This document shows positions 5,402-5,960 of a stretch of 5,960 bases of DNA, one piece after another. The stretch is taken from positions 1 through 5,960 of the forward strand of contig CAMBDN010000160.1 in the NCBI GenBank assembly GCA_945865355.1, in the 5' to 3' direction. The position numbers were made by a program, and so were the translations under genes. Every line of letters begins with the position of its first letter. Position 1 is the first letter of the stretch. The DNA comes from Legionella genomosp. 1 (lineage in GTDB: Bacteria > Pseudomonadota > Gammaproteobacteria > Legionellales > Legionellaceae). Below the pieces are notes generated by a model. That model searched no databases. It saw only the letters and a list, made by a program, of their open reading frames with translations, and had not been told where the DNA came from.

Positions 5402-5960
5402 GGAAATTATTGCTGCTCATATCTATTTGTTTGACACAAACCGTTAGTGCGTTTAGTTGGCAAGATTTATGGGCGACAAAAGATCAACGGGCAAAAGCAA
5501 TGATGGACAAAGGTCAATTTGTAGAAGCAAAGGACACCTTTGAGCGCGAAGACTGGCGCGCCACTTCTGCGTATCGAGCAGGAGATTACAAGCAAGCAGA
5601 GAGTCTCTATCAGTCATTTAAAAATGAAGATGCCTATTATAATCAAGGCAATGCTTTGGCTCATATGGGAAAATATCAGCAAGCGATTGAGGCGTATGAT
5701 AAAACATTAACCGTCAATCCGAACAATCAAGATGCATTACACAATCGCAAAATAGTAGAAGATTTATTAAAGAAGGATAAGCAAAACCAGGATAAGCAAA
5801 ACCAGGACAAGCAAGACCAGGACAAGCAAAACCAGGACAAGCAAAACCAGGATAAGCAAAACCAGGACAAGCAAGACCAGGACAAGCAAAACCAGGACAA
5901 GCAAAACCAGGACAAGCAAAACCAGGACAAGCAAAACCAGGACAAGCAAAACCAGGACAA
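5398..5960 (+). CDS. Secreted TPR protein (BatC/BatE-like) with DKQNQ repeat tail, 3' end cut
   Basis: The frame starts at the ATG of an ATGA overlap and stays open to the window end, giving 187 whole residues and no stop. Residues 1-18 form a signal peptide (basic MRK, hydrophobic core, VSA then FSW), so the protein should be periplasmic or anchored there. There is no proper lipobox around C11. Residues 21-26 (WQDLWA) and 32-118 hold TPR-like helices. The clearest repeat is about 78-111, including YYNQGNALAHMGKYQQAIEA, and a partial one is YRAGDYKQAESLY at 59-71. TPRs mediate protein-protein contacts, and in Bat operons this protein is presumed to assemble with the vWA proteins. From residue 127 the sequence becomes a pure array of DKQ(N/D)Q pentapeptides, charge-balanced and surely disordered. 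Relatives have Gln-rich low-complexity linkers at this point, but such a regular array is unusual. The C-terminal part cannot be seen. Confidence 0.88.
   Translation, partial: MRKLLLLISICLTQTVSAFSWQDLWATKDQRAKAMMDKGQFVEAKDTFEREDWRATSAYRAGDYKQAESLYQSFKNEDAYYNQGNALAHMGKYQQAIEAYDKTLTVNPNNQDALHNRKIVEDLLKKDKQNQDKQNQDKQDQDKQNQDKQNQDKQNQDKQDQDKQNQDKQNQDKQNQDKQNQDKQNQD
5776..5960 (+). repeat. 15-bp in-frame tandem repeat encoding DKQ(N/D)Q
   Basis: Twelve complete 15-bp units and 5 bases of a thirteenth run to the window edge, with no indels. Three variants differ only at two positions: a (GAT..AAC) in units 1, 2 and 6; b (GAC..GAC) in units 3 and 7; c (GAC..AAC) in units 4, 5 and 8-12. The order is a a b c c a b c c c c c, so 5791-5850 equals 5851-5910 exactly. 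The array lies inside the TPR gene and keeps its frame for any copy number. It continues beyond the window. Confidence 0.97.

Noticed and set aside
5425..5433. Lipoprotein signal at Cys11 of the TPR protein
   Set aside because: The residue before Cys is Ile, not Gly, Ala or Ser, and a good signal peptidase I site (VSA) follows at residue 18.
5727..5960. Long minus-strand frames over the repeat, reading as LSWFC or LVLLV repeats
   Set aside because: They are the antisense of the DKQNQ array. The unit is a multiple of three and lacks stop triplets on both strands, so every frame stays open by arithmetic.
5776..5960. CRISPR-like repetition
   Set aside because: Units are contiguous 15-mers without spacers and keep the reading frame of the TPR gene.

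Overview
The window looks like chromosomal DNA of a gammaproteobacterium of moderate GC content. The basis is the order moxR - DUF58 - DUF4381 - two vWA genes - TPR gene, the closely packed operon with ATGA-type overlaps, and the protein sequences. I cannot name the genus. No rRNA, tRNA, CRISPR array, transposase or integrase is visible, so this reads as core or near-core chromosome.

Left part (1-1027). A peptide deformylase-type gene runs leftward off the window edge on the minus strand. All three of its catalytic motifs are present, but its N-terminus is unlike the standard Def. Divergent from it is a small AT-rich gene for a cold-shock-domain protein. That protein carries an N-terminal amphipathic helix and a modified nucleic-acid-binding face. 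Its leader holds a stem-loop. A sigma70-like promoter with 17-bp spacing sits at 943-971, just ahead of the large operon, inside an imperfect inverted repeat.

Main operon (1028 to the right edge, plus strand). It encodes a MoxR AAA+ ATPase, a DUF58 protein (vWA-like), a DUF4381 single-pass membrane protein, BatA (a membrane-anchored vWA protein with an intact MIDAS), a BatB-like vWA protein with a degenerate MIDAS, and a secreted TPR protein that is cut by the window edge. After the 6-bp gap between the first two genes, every following gene overlaps its predecessor by 4 to 13 bases, which implies co-transcription and translational coupling. In related systems the MoxR ATPase is thought to act as a chaperone-like remodeller working with the vWA proteins at the inner membrane, in envelope integrity and stress tolerance. 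The exact substrate is not evident from sequence. A BatD-like gene would be expected just beyond the right edge.

The most distinctive element is at the right end. The TPR protein runs directly into at least twelve in-frame copies of a 15-bp unit encoding the pentapeptide DKQ(N/D)Q. Unit variants show a 60-bp higher-order duplication followed by a homogeneous run. The array continues past the edge, so its full length and the protein's C-terminus are unknown.
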